Assembly (NCBI GenBank): GCA_049597955.1
Contig: JBMYND010000005.1
Coordinates: 1 to 64,000, forward strand
From: JAYPAN01 sp049597955
Lineage (GTDB): Bacteria > Pseudomonadota > Alphaproteobacteria > RS24
DNA: 64,000 bases
Reading direction: 5' to 3'
Shown here: in pieces, positions 15,582 to 23,692 of the stretch
How positions within the stretch are numbered: the stretch's first letter is position 1
Layout: the number at the start of each line of letters is the position of its first letter
Made by a program: the position numbers and the translations under genes
The notes under the pieces: generated by a model
Databases searched by the model: none
What the model was told of the DNA's origin: nothing
Seen by the model: only the letters and a program-made list of their open reading frames with translations

Positions 15582-16193
15582 ATGGCCATACATTTATATA
15601 AAAATGATTTGCCGGACGGGCTGGTTTTTTCCGGCGCGGTGGCGATTGATACGGAAACATTGGGGCTGAAGCCGGGCCGCGACCGCTTATGTCTGGTGCA
15701 AATAAGCGGCGGCGATGGGGACGCCCATATTGTGCAATTGGCGCGCGATAATTATGACGCGCCCAATTTGAAAGCCATGTTGACCGACAGGTCGCTGTTG
15801 AAAATCTTCCATTATGCGCGGTTTGATGTGGCGGTGATTGCGCAATATCTGAATGTGCATGCGGCGCCGCTTTGGTGCACCAAAATCGCCTCCAAATTGG
15901 TGCGCACTTATACAGACCGCCACGGCTTGCGCGATTTATGCCGCGAATTGCTTGAGGTTGATTTATCCAAGGCGCAGCAAAGCTCCGATTGGGCGGCTGA
16001 AGAATTGAGCGATGCGCAATTGAATTATGCCGCATCCGATGTTTTATATTTGCACGCTTTGAAAGAGCGGTTGGAGGCCATGCTTGACCGCGAAGGCCGT
16101 CGCCCAATGGCGGAAGCCTGTTTCGATTTCGTGCTGGTGCGCGCGGCGATGGATTTGGCAGGTTGGGAAGATATTGACATATTCTCGCACTAA
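15582..16193 (+). CDS. RNase D-like 3'-5' exonuclease (DEDDy)
   Basis: A 203-residue single-domain exonuclease. The DEDDy motifs are VAIDTETLGL (Asp, Glu), HYARFDVAVI (Asp) and NYAASDVLYL (Tyr, Asp). It lacks the C-terminal HRDC domain of E. coli RNase D, as is common for the short alphaproteobacterial form. It probably trims structured RNA 3' ends. A TATAAC box at 15551-15556 could be the -10 element, giving a leader of about 18 nt. It lies immediately upstream of lptC, a common alphaproteobacterial order. Confidence 0.85.
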   Translation: MAIHLYKNDLPDGLVFSGAVAIDTETLGLKPGRDRLCLVQISGGDGDAHIVQLARDNYDAPNLKAMLTDRSLLKIFHYARFDVAVIAQYLNVHAAPLWCTKIASKLVRTYTDRHGLRDLCRELLEVDLSKAQQSSDWAAEELSDAQLNYAASDVLYLHALKERLEAMLDREGRRPMAEACFDFVLVRAAMDLAGWEDIDIFSH

Positions 16194-16229
16194 CCGGCGC
16201 TTGCCCGCAGCCTGTCGCGGAAGCGCGTG

Positions 16230-16850
16230 ATGGGCGCCCCGCCCCCCGATGAAGCAAGGGCGACCCGCGACCCGCGCGCCCATTCGCGCCGTATTGCGCG
16301 GCTGCGTCTGGCACTGGCGGCGCTGGCTTTCATTTTGCTGGCCATATTGATTTTGTCGCCGCGTGGCGGGCCGGAAAATATTCTGCGCCCGCTTGGCGAT
16401 ATGGTGTTGAGCGGGCCGGTTTATCGCGGCCTTGACGGCACCGGCAATGCCTATGAGTTGCGCGCTGAGCAGGCCAGCCGTGCCGGCGATGATGACAATA
16501 TCGTCATTTTGAACCAAATATCGGCTGAGCTTGAAGCCGACATGCCGGCCAATCGCTTCAGCCTGCGTGCCGACCGCGCTGAGCTTGTCCGCAATAGCGG
16601 GCGCGCCGCGCTGCAAGGCGGCATTATTGTGCGCAATGAAGCGGGCAGCGAAATGCGCTTTGAGCAACTCAATCTTAATATGGATGATGGCAGCCTCAGC
16701 AGTGACAGGCCCTTGTCTATTCGCACGCCGCAAGGTCATTTGCAGGCCGACAATATGCAAGCCTCGCGCCTGGCGCAGGAATATCGCTTTGGCAATGTCA
16801 AAATCGTGCTGGGGCGCGACAAACAAAACGGACAAAAATCGCAGGAATAA
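16230..16850 (+). CDS. lptC: LPS export ABC transporter periplasmic protein LptC
   Basis: A 206-residue bitopic inner-membrane protein. One transmembrane helix (about residues 25-42, LALAALAFILLAILIL) anchors a periplasmic beta-jellyroll with repeated short strands (YELRAEQASR, FSLRADRAEL, LQADNMQAS). LptC receives lipopolysaccharide from LptB2FG and passes it to LptA. Adjacent GTG and ATG codons give two possible starts; the ATG is used. It is followed after 3 bp by lptA and then lptB. Confidence 0.85.
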   Translation: MGAPPPDEARATRDPRAHSRRIARLRLALAALAFILLAILILSPRGGPENILRPLGDMVLSGPVYRGLDGTGNAYELRAEQASRAGDDDNIVILNQISAELEADMPANRFSLRADRAELVRNSGRAALQGGIIVRNEAGSEMRFEQLNLNMDDGSLSSDRPLSIRTPQGHLQADNMQASRLAQEYRFGNVKIVLGRDKQNGQKSQE

Positions 16851-16853
16851 TAA

Positions 16854-17357
16854 ATGAACAAGCTCAGTCGCCATTTTTATGCTCTGTTTTTCATGCTGAT
16901 GGCTTTGCCGGTTTGCGCGCAGACGCAATTTTCCACCGACCCGGAAGCACCGACCATTCTTGAGGCGGGGCGCATGTTATGGCAGCAGGAAAGCGCCCGC
17001 ATGGTGCTGAGTGAGGGCGCGCAATTAACCCAAGGGCCAATAATGTTAACGGCTGAGACGATGGAAATCATTACCGGCTCTGAGGGCGGCGCGCCGGAAA
17101 AACTGACGGCCAATGGCCAAGTGATTTTGCGCTCCGATAATGGTCGCTTGGCGCGCGGCGACAAGGCGGTTTATATATTCGCGCAAGAAATTCTGACCCT
17201 GACCGGCAATGTGGAAATGAGCGATACCAGCCCTGATGCGCGCGCCCAAAAGCTGAGCGGTGCGGCGCTGACGATAAATATGCGCGACGGCACATCGCGG
17301 CTGACGGGCGGCGACAGGGGCGGTCGCGCCCGCATTGAATTGCGACCCGACAAGTAG
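16854..17357 (+). CDS. lptA: LPS-transport periplasmic bridge protein LptA
   Basis: A 167-residue exported protein with a signal peptide (Lys-Leu-Ser-Arg start, hydrophobic core LFFMLMALPVCA, probable cleavage after VCA-Q). The mature part is an OstA-like beta-jellyroll: LEAGRMLWQQESARMVL, LTAETMEI, LTANGQVILRSDNGRLARGD and LTGNVEMSD. It forms the periplasmic bridge that carries lipopolysaccharide from LptC to LptD. It is coupled to lptC by a 3-bp gap. Confidence 0.85.
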   Translation: MNKLSRHFYALFFMLMALPVCAQTQFSTDPEAPTILEAGRMLWQQESARMVLSEGAQLTQGPIMLTAETMEIITGSEGGAPEKLTANGQVILRSDNGRLARGDKAVYIFAQEILTLTGNVEMSDTSPDARAQKLSGAALTINMRDGTSRLTGGDRGGRARIELRPDK

Positions 17358-17422
17358 CGGCTTTTCTTCCGCCGCCGCTTGGGCTAGGGTCTGGCCTGTA
17401 ATGTCCCATGCCGGTTTGAGAA

Positions 17423-18265
17423 ATGACTGCTGCTTCTGAAATATCGCCATCACCCGACACGGATGCGGCCTCTGACCGCGCATCAGCCTCTGACCGCGCC
17501 TCTGTCAGTGCAAGTGCCAGTGCCAGTGCCGCCAATGCTGCAAGTGGGGGGCTGGCGGCGATAGATTTGTGCAAATCCTTCAAGGGCCGCCAAGTGGTAG
17601 ATAATGTCTCGCTGCAATTTGAACGCCGCGAAGCGATTGGCCTGTTGGGGCCGAACGGGGCCGGCAAGACCACGACATTTTACATGATTACCGGTTTGGT
17701 CAAGCCCGATAGCGGGCGGGTATTGATTGACGGCCATGATGTCTCAGATTTGCCCATGTATCGGCGCGCGCGCATGGGCATTGGCTATTTGCCGCAGGAA
17801 GCCTCGATTTTCCGCACGCTGACGGTTGAGCAGAACATTATGTCAATTTTGGAGACCACCGGCAAAAGCCGCGATGCGCAAATGGCGCGGCTGGAAGAAT
17901 TGCTCGATGATTTCGCCATTGGCCATGTGCGTCATTCGCGTGGCGCGGCGCTGTCGGGCGGTGAGCGGCGGCGCGCCGAGATTGCCCGCGCCCTGGCCAG
18001 CGACCCGTCTTTTATTTTGCTGGACGAGCCTTTCGCCGGTGTTGACCCGATTGCGATAAATGACATTCGCCTGCTGGTCGCCAAGCTGACCGAGCGCGGG
18101 CTGGGGGTTTTAATCACCGACCATAATGTGCGCGAGACATTGAGCATTATTGACCGCGCGGTGATTATCGCGGAAGGCAAAGTGCTGACCGAAGGCTCGG
18201 CCGAAGATATTGTCAATAATGAGGATGTGCGCCGCCATTATCTCGGCGAGGATTTCGCGCTTTAG
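17423..18265 (+). CDS. lptB: LPS export ABC transporter ATPase LptB
   Basis: A 280-residue ATPase. The ABC domain has Walker A GPNGAGKTTTF, signature LSGGERRRAEIARAL, Walker B FILLDEPFAGVD and switch His in LITDHNV. It powers extraction of lipopolysaccharide from the inner membrane with LptF/LptG, which are not in this window. Unusual is an N-terminal extension of about 40 residues made almost only of Ser, Ala, Asp and Arg, including an SASASASA run encoded by a short repeat. The core starts at about residue 44 (LAAIDLCKSF). The extension may be disordered, or a start inside it may be used. Confidence 0.9.
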   Translation: MTAASEISPSPDTDAASDRASASDRASVSASASASAANAASGGLAAIDLCKSFKGRQVVDNVSLQFERREAIGLLGPNGAGKTTTFYMITGLVKPDSGRVLIDGHDVSDLPMYRRARMGIGYLPQEASIFRTLTVEQNIMSILETTGKSRDAQMARLEELLDDFAIGHVRHSRGAALSGGERRRAEIARALASDPSFILLDEPFAGVDPIAINDIRLLVAKLTERGLGVLITDHNVRETLSIIDRAVIIAEGKVLTEGSAEDIVNNEDVRRHYLGEDFAL

Positions 18266-18457
18266 CGCCATTCAAACAACCGGTGCGTGTGTCGGCAAGA
18301 TTGCGCGGCTTCTCCGGCGATTGCGCTGGACAAGCCAAGCCGTCTCAGGCACAGTTAATGTGTAACCGGTGACAGGCGCGAGCCTTTCGAAACAGTCTCC
18401 GCCTGCTGCCACAGCAGAGGGTGAGGTTTTAACAAAAACACCCGGAAAGGAGACAAA

Positions 18458-19027
18458 ATGAACATTAACATTTCTGGACGCCATATTGAGACCGGCGCGG
18501 CATTGCAATCACATGTAGAGACACGTCTGACCGAGGCGGTCTCCAAATATTTCGAGCGGTCGGCCGATATTAATGTCACCTTTTCCAAACAGGGCCATGC
18601 CTTTGAGGCGGCTTGCGCGGTGCATTTGGACAGCGGGCTTTACCTGCATGCGTCGGGGCAGGACAGTGATGTCTATCAATCTTTCGACCAATCCGTGCAG
18701 AAAATTGAAAAGCAATTGCGGCGCTATAAAAGGCGGCTGAAAAACCATCACGACCAAAAACGCGCCCTTGCCGCACCGCCCGTGGCGGCGGAAAAAGTGT
18801 TTGCGCCGGAAGCCGAGGCAGAGGAAGCGCAGGCGGAGTTCACGCCGGTTATTATTGCTGAAAATGACCGCGTGATACCGACATTATCGGTCAGCGAGGC
18901 AGTGATGCAATTGGAGGTTGGGCAGTCCGATTTTGTGCTGTTCCGCAGCGTGGCGCAGGAAAAGCTGAGCCTGGTCTATAAACGGCCCGATGCCAATATA
19001 GGTTGGCTGGAAGTGGCGGAGCTTTAG
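18458..19027 (+). CDS. hpf: Ribosome hibernation promoting factor, long form
   Basis: A 189-residue protein. Residues 1-95 are the S30AE domain (MNINISGRHIETG, ETRLTEAVSKYFERSADINV), which binds the 30S decoding centre. After a Glu/Ala-rich linker the C-terminal dimerisation domain runs from about 130 (RVIPTLSVSEAVMQL, FVLFRSVAQEKLSLVYKRPD). The long form makes 100S ribosome dimers in stationary phase. GGAAAGGAG lies upstream of the ATG. In many proteobacteria rpoN sits between lptB and hpf; here the 192-bp gap holds no gene, and I see no clear promoter or terminator in it. Confidence 0.9.
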   Translation: MNINISGRHIETGAALQSHVETRLTEAVSKYFERSADINVTFSKQGHAFEAACAVHLDSGLYLHASGQDSDVYQSFDQSVQKIEKQLRRYKRRLKNHHDQKRALAAPPVAAEKVFAPEAEAEEAQAEFTPVIIAENDRVIPTLSVSEAVMQLEVGQSDFVLFRSVAQEKLSLVYKRPDANIGWLEVAEL

Positions 19028-19054
19028 CCGGTCAGCTTGTCCGGCAGCCGCATA

Positions 19055-19122
19055 ATTGCCTCAGGTTTACCAATATCTCAGGCTTGCCATTACCGCAGGC
19101 TTACCATTGCCTCAGGCTTACC
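19055..19122. repeat. Four 17-bp tandem repeats
   Basis: Four units of the pattern A(T/A)T(G/A)(C/T)C(T/G)CAGG(T/C)TT(A/G)CC lie end to end between hpf and the convergent cyclase-family gene. The last unit contains the cyclase gene's stop codon (TAA on the reverse strand, 19118-19120). Units differ at one to five positions. Confidence 0.85.
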
Positions 19123-20107
19123 AGAGAGCGACCGGATTTATCACCATTTGCACCGCGCCTTTGAGTTTGGGCTGGCCCAGCACAAACATAAATTCATGCA
19201 CTTTTTCGCGCGCCAAACGGGTTGTATTCATTGTCTCAAGAATGAATATGCCGTTTTTCTTCAGCAAGGTGACATGGCCGTAAAATAATTTGTCGCCTTT
19301 CGCCGCCGGCACGGCTTCCAAGCCCCAAGTATCGGCGCCGACCGCCATCGGGTCGAAACTGGCGAGATATTCCGCCGCCGCATTGGTAATGCCCGGAATG
19401 GTGGACACCCATGTTTGCGGCGCGGTTTTCAGCGTCGCCTCCGTATAGCCGGTATGCAGCAAAATCACATCGCCCTTGCGAAATTTAACGCCTTGGCGCT
19501 TTGCCGCTTTTTTCAAATCGGCCACGGTAATGGGCTGACCGGGGGCCATTGACGCAACACCGAAATGAGCCGCCATATCCAGCAATACACCGCGCCCGAC
19601 CATTGGCGGGATTTTCTCAATACCCAGCTTGGTCAGGCCGGTGATTGGCGAAATATCAGCGCCCTTATTGCAATTGTAAAAAGTGCGCGCCTCGCCCATA
19701 TGACCCAGCCCGTCAAGCTGCGGGCCGGTGCCAAGCCACATTTGCACCAAATCATCATTTGAGGCGACGTCCCAGCCAAACAGTTTTTTGACATCAAAGC
19801 CGAATTGCTGGTTGGGCTGGACAACTTGCAACGCCACCGAGCGCGGCGGATAGGCCGGCATGCCCGGCTCAATGACAATGCCAAGCGCATGGCTTTCGCC
19901 TTTCTTGACCAGCTTGGCGGCCATAAGCACCTGCTCCGGCGTTACATGATTGGCCGCGCCAATCTCATCATCCGCCCCCCATTTGGACGGCCTGCAAGTT
20001 TCTTTGGCCTGCGCCGCCCCTGTCATGCCTATGCCAAGCAGGCTGCACAGTGCCAAAACGCCAATCACCGGAAAATGCCTGTCGCGCTGTTTCATGTTTC
20101 CCGTCAT
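19118..20107 (-). CDS. Exported cyclase-family hydrolase (kynurenine formamidase-like fold)
   Basis: A 329-residue protein with a signal peptide (hydrophobic LALCSLLGIGMTGAAQA, cleavage near AQA-K). The mature part resembles cyclase-family (PF04199) hydrolases: GDVILLHTGYTEA and AVGADTWGLEAVP. The metal-binding signature, normally HxGTHxDxPxH, reads LGTGPQLDGLGH, so the first His and the THx His are missing while the Asp and last His remain. It is the third gene of an operon after the esterase/BVMO fusion and a VOC gene, so it may hydrolyse a lactone or amide in the periplasm. GGGAGGA precedes the ATG. Confidence 0.7.
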   Translation of the reverse strand: MTGNMKQRDRHFPVIGVLALCSLLGIGMTGAAQAKETCRPSKWGADDEIGAANHVTPEQVLMAAKLVKKGESHALGIVIEPGMPAYPPRSVALQVVQPNQQFGFDVKKLFGWDVASNDDLVQMWLGTGPQLDGLGHMGEARTFYNCNKGADISPITGLTKLGIEKIPPMVGRGVLLDMAAHFGVASMAPGQPITVADLKKAAKRQGVKFRKGDVILLHTGYTEATLKTAPQTWVSTIPGITNAAAEYLASFDPMAVGADTWGLEAVPAAKGDKLFYGHVTLLKKNGIFILETMNTTRLAREKVHEFMFVLGQPKLKGAVQMVINPVALW

Positions 20108-20149
20108 GCTGATAATCCTCCCTAAATGTCAGACGCCGCCAATTCGGCC

Positions 20150-20917
20150 TCACCCTTCAATAAATGACCAATCAACGCCGCATAAATGCAGCCTGTCAGC
20201 CGCCACCGCCAAGCCCATCGCATCCCCGCGCGCCAGAATTTCGCTTGGGCTTTGTGCCGCGCAGCGCAATTGCACATGGTTGATGAAAGGGGCGGGCGTG
20301 TCGGCTTCAACGAAATCCATCACCGCGCCGTCAAATATCAGCTGATGGCCCTCTACCGGTCGTTCAAGCAAATGGCCCCAATGCTGCGCCAGCTTTTGCG
20401 GCTCGGCAGCGCACATGGTCAGGCCGGCAATCGCGCCGGTTGCGGCGGCGGCATAATCGGGCGGTGTCGCGGGCGGCCATTTTGTCCACTCCCAATAGGC
20501 ATTGGGCGATTGCCAGTCTTCGCGCCCCATACTGTCAACCGAGACAATCGCGCCGCCAAAATCAGCCGGATGGAAATGCGTGGCCGATAAATCCGCGCCC
20601 GCATGTGACCAGACTTTGCGAATGCCCTGCTCGCCAATATGGGCGGCAATCGGGGCGGCATTGGCGCATTGGAAAATCACCATATAGAAACTGTCGCCGC
20701 GCCGCGCCAAATGGCGTCCGCCCGCCGTGTCCTGCCGGTCGGGCAAAGGGCTGACCACTTCAATGAAATCGCCGCCTGATTGCAGCAGGCCATTGGCCAG
20801 CCCGAAATGCGCCACGCCGGGATCGCGATAGATGACCTCGCTTTGCAGCAGCTCGCATAATTGCGCCAGTGTCGGCTCAAGCTCATGGGCGACAAGGCAA
20901 ATCTGACGCAGACGCAT
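20150..20917 (-). CDS. Glyoxalase/VOC-superfamily protein (PF13468-like)
   Basis: A 255-residue protein made of two VOC-like halves: MRLRQICLVAHELEPTL with DFIEVVSPLPD in the first, and AGLTMCAAEPQKLAQHWGHL with VMDFVEAD in the second. Such proteins bind a divalent metal with His and Glu and catalyse isomerisation, epimerisation or dioxygenation. The candidate ligands are His11 and the Glu in FIEVV. It starts 11 bp after the esterase/BVMO stop and is part of that operon, so its substrate is likely an intermediate of the same pathway. The exact reaction is not inferable. Confidence 0.65.
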   Translation of the reverse strand: MRLRQICLVAHELEPTLAQLCELLQSEVIYRDPGVAHFGLANGLLQSGGDFIEVVSPLPDRQDTAGGRHLARRGDSFYMVIFQCANAAPIAAHIGEQGIRKVWSHAGADLSATHFHPADFGGAIVSVDSMGREDWQSPNAYWEWTKWPPATPPDYAAAATGAIAGLTMCAAEPQKLAQHWGHLLERPVEGHQLIFDGAVMDFVEADTPAPFINHVQLRCAAQSPSEILARGDAMGLAVAADRLHLCGVDWSFIEG

Positions 20918-20928
20918 GCGGCCCTCCC

Positions 20929-23523
20929 TTAAGCGGCGCTTTCAGCCGTTTGGGCGTGCGGCCCAATTTGCAAAGCCGCTTTTGGCGTGACTTTGAAGCC
21001 GTGATAATCATCCTCGGCAATCGCCTCGCAAATTTTGCGGTAAACGCCAACACCGCCAACATAAGCCAGAAACATGCGCGGCTTGCCCGGCACATTGGCA
21101 CCCATATACCAGCTATCGGCTTTCGGAAATAAAGTCAGCCCGGCCAGATGGGCGGTATGGTCGGCCCATTCATTCTCGGCCTCTTGCGTGGCATCTATCG
21201 CGGCATAATTATGGGCGCGCATCCAGCCAATGCAATCGCTCACCCAATCGACATGCTGTTCAATCGAGACCAGCATATTTGACAAGACTGACGGGCTGGA
21301 CGGGCCGGTTATGGTAAACAGATTGGGAAAACCGGCTATCGCCAGACCAAGATAAGAGCGCGGCCCGTCGGCCCAGCAATCGGCCAGCCTTTGCCCATCC
21401 GTGCCGCGAATGTCAATCGCCATCAGCGCGCCGGTCATGGCATCAAAACCGGTGGCAAAGACAATCGCATCAAACTCCTGCGTGCCTTGCGAGGTCGTAA
21501 TGCCGGTCGGCGTAATGGTCTCAATCGGTGTGCGGCGCAAATTGACCAGCGACACATTCTCGCGATTATAGGTTTCATAGTAATTCGTGTCGATACATGG
21601 CCGTTTGGTGGCATAGGGATAGGCTTTCGGCACCAAATCTTCGGCTGTTTGCTTGTCTTTCACCGTTGCGCGTATCCGGTTGCGGATAAATTCGGCGACC
21701 ACATTATTGGCCTCTTCATTGACACCCAAATCGCTGAAAGTGGATGACAGGCCGGTGAGCAATCCCTCATCCCAAGCCTGCTCAAACCGCTTATTGCGCT
21801 CTTCCTCGCTGACATCAAAAACGGATTCGGGCTGGCGCTCCGGATTGGGAATACCGGCCGCATCAAGTCTTTGCGATGCGCGGAATTCGCGGTAATGGCC
21901 TTTCATATCGGAAATTTCCGCATTGCTCAGCGGCCTGTTGCGCGCCGGGGTCGAATAGGCGGCAGTGCGCTGATAGACGGTTAACTGCGCGGCCTGTTCG
22001 GCAATGAGCGGGATGGATTGCACAGCCGATGAGCCGGTGCCGATGACAGCGACGCGCTGGCCGGTGAAATCAACCCCTTCATGCGGCCAGCGACCGGTCT
22101 GGTAGGTAGCGCCTTTGAAATCATCGCGGCCCGGAATATCCGGCGTTTTGGCCGAGGATAAAACCCCGGTCGCCATGATGAGATAATTGGCCGTCACCCG
22201 TTCGCCGCTATCGGTTGTCACCAGCCATGCGGCCTTGTCTTGCATATAATGGGCGCTGACAACCCGCGTGTTGAAAGTGATGTCGCGGCGCAAATCAAAA
22301 CGCTCGGCAACATGCTGGCAATAGCGCAGCAATTCCGGTTGCGCGGCATATTTTTCCGTCCACACCCAATCCTGCTCAAGCTCTTCGGAAAAGGAATAGG
22401 AATAGGCGAGGCTTTCAATATCAACCCGTGCGCCGGGATAGCGGTTCCAATACCATGTGCCGCCCACATCATTACCGGCTTCAAAGACACGCGCGGACAG
22501 GCCCATTTCGCGCAGCTTGTAAAGTTGATACATGCCGGAAAAACCGGCGCCGACAACAATCGCATCGACTTTGGAGGGCGGGCTGAGCCAGCGGTCAATT
22601 TCACCGGCCAGCCAGTCATGCGCTTGCGCCCCAACCGGTAAAATATCACTCATTGAGAAAAAGCCGTGAATTTGCCGGTCAAAGCGGCGGGCAATAACCG
22701 GCACACCGGCTGCCCGCAGGCTTTCGGCATAGGCTTCGCCCTCATCGCGCAAAATGTCAAATTCGGCTGTTATCACAATGGCCGGCGGCAACCCGTCCAG
22801 CTTTTCAGCCAGAATTGGCGAGGCCCACGGGCTGAGACGGTCGCTTTCTGCCGGCGTATAATGATCCCAAAACATGTCCATGCTTTCGGCAGTCAAAAAT
22901 AACTGTTTGTCTTCGGCATGGTAGCTGTCCGTGGCGCGGCGCCCGTCAATCACCGGATAAACCAGAATTTGCATGTCGATTTGCGGGCCGTTTTCATCAC
23001 GCGCGCGCAAGGCGGTAGCGGCGGCCAGATTGCCACCGGCGCTGTCGCCCATGACGAAAAGCGGCACATCTTCACCGGCACCGGCTCCGGCAATTGCTTG
23101 CTTATTCTCGGCGACATGATTGAGCGCCGCCCAGCAATCATCCAATGGAATCGGGAAGCCATGTTCCGGCGCTTTGCGGTAATTGACCATAACGACAACC
23201 GCCTGATTGGCTTCGGCCAGCTTGCGGCCCAACGGGTCGAAATCATCAATATTGCCAATCACCCAACCGCCGCCGTGAAAATAGACAATTATCGCTTTGG
23301 CTTGTCCCTCAGGGCGCAATATACGCGCCTCAATGGCCGCGCCATCCATTGTGGCAATGCTGACATCTTCGGCTGATACATTATCTGTGCCCGGTCGGCG
23401 GCGCGATTTGGCCATTTCGCTGTAAACCAAGCGCGCTTCTTCCGGCGTCAGCGCGCTGAAAGGCGGCAGCTCATTGAGTTTCATATTGGTCAATAAGGCC
23501 GTGGTCGCAAAATCGAGTTTCAT
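20929..23523 (-). CDS. Fusion of an HSL-type esterase and a Baeyer-Villiger monooxygenase
   Basis: An 864-residue two-domain enzyme. Residues 1-312 are an alpha/beta hydrolase of the hormone-sensitive-lipase type: oxyanion motif HGGGW (83-87), nucleophile in GDSAGG (Ser161), acid near Asp256, base near His286. After a linker of only a few residues, 319-864 is a class I BVMO: GAGFSG (325-330), GGTWYWNRYPGARVD (354-368), BVMO signature FKGATYQTGRWP (469-480), second Rossmann GTGSSA (495-500) and a C-terminal FATGFDA. The monooxygenase would turn a ketone into an ester or lactone and the esterase would cleave it. The signature has Gln475 where His is usual. It is first in an operon with VOC and cyclase-family genes. 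A GGGGAGGAA Shine-Dalgarno is present. Confidence 0.85.
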   Translation of the reverse strand: MKLDFATTALLTNMKLNELPPFSALTPEEARLVYSEMAKSRRRPGTDNVSAEDVSIATMDGAAIEARILRPEGQAKAIIVYFHGGGWVIGNIDDFDPLGRKLAEANQAVVVMVNYRKAPEHGFPIPLDDCWAALNHVAENKQAIAGAGAGEDVPLFVMGDSAGGNLAAATALRARDENGPQIDMQILVYPVIDGRRATDSYHAEDKQLFLTAESMDMFWDHYTPAESDRLSPWASPILAEKLDGLPPAIVITAEFDILRDEGEAYAESLRAAGVPVIARRFDRQIHGFFSMSDILPVGAQAHDWLAGEIDRWLSPPSKVDAIVVGAGFSGMYQLYKLREMGLSARVFEAGNDVGGTWYWNRYPGARVDIESLAYSYSFSEELEQDWVWTEKYAAQPELLRYCQHVAERFDLRRDITFNTRVVSAHYMQDKAAWLVTTDSGERVTANYLIMATGVLSSAKTPDIPGRDDFKGATYQTGRWPHEGVDFTGQRVAVIGTGSSAVQSIPLIAEQAAQLTVYQRTAAYSTPARNRPLSNAEISDMKGHYREFRASQRLDAAGIPNPERQPESVFDVSEEERNKRFEQAWDEGLLTGLSSTFSDLGVNEEANNVVAEFIRNRIRATVKDKQTAEDLVPKAYPYATKRPCIDTNYYETYNRENVSLVNLRRTPIETITPTGITTSQGTQEFDAIVFATGFDAMTGALMAIDIRGTDGQRLADCWADGPRSYLGLAIAGFPNLFTITGPSSPSVLSNMLVSIEQHVDWVSDCIGWMRAHNYAAIDATQEAENEWADHTAHLAGLTLFPKADSWYMGANVPGKPRMFLAYVGGVGVYRKICEAIAEDDYHGFKVTPKAALQIGPHAQTAESAA

Positions 23524-23634
23524 AGCTTCCTCCCCATATTTATTGCCAATAGGCTAGCGCGCCATAACATTGTCGTAAAGCCTGCTCTTGGCGGATTTGG
23601 TTTTTCCGATTTGGCGCGCTGTGCCAATTCGCCA

Positions 23635-23661
23635 TTGTCGGGCGCGGTAAAAAATTATAGT
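23635..23661 (+). promoter_or_regulatory. Promoter candidate for malate synthase G
   Basis: TTGTCG (23635-23640) and TATAGT (23656-23661) are 15 bp apart; shifting to ATTGTC gives 16. The spacing is slightly short, so an activator may be needed. A GGGGAGAA Shine-Dalgarno follows at 23681-23688. Confidence 0.4.
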
Positions 23662-23692
23662 TTGCCGGTCAGACGCAATTGGGGAGAAGATG

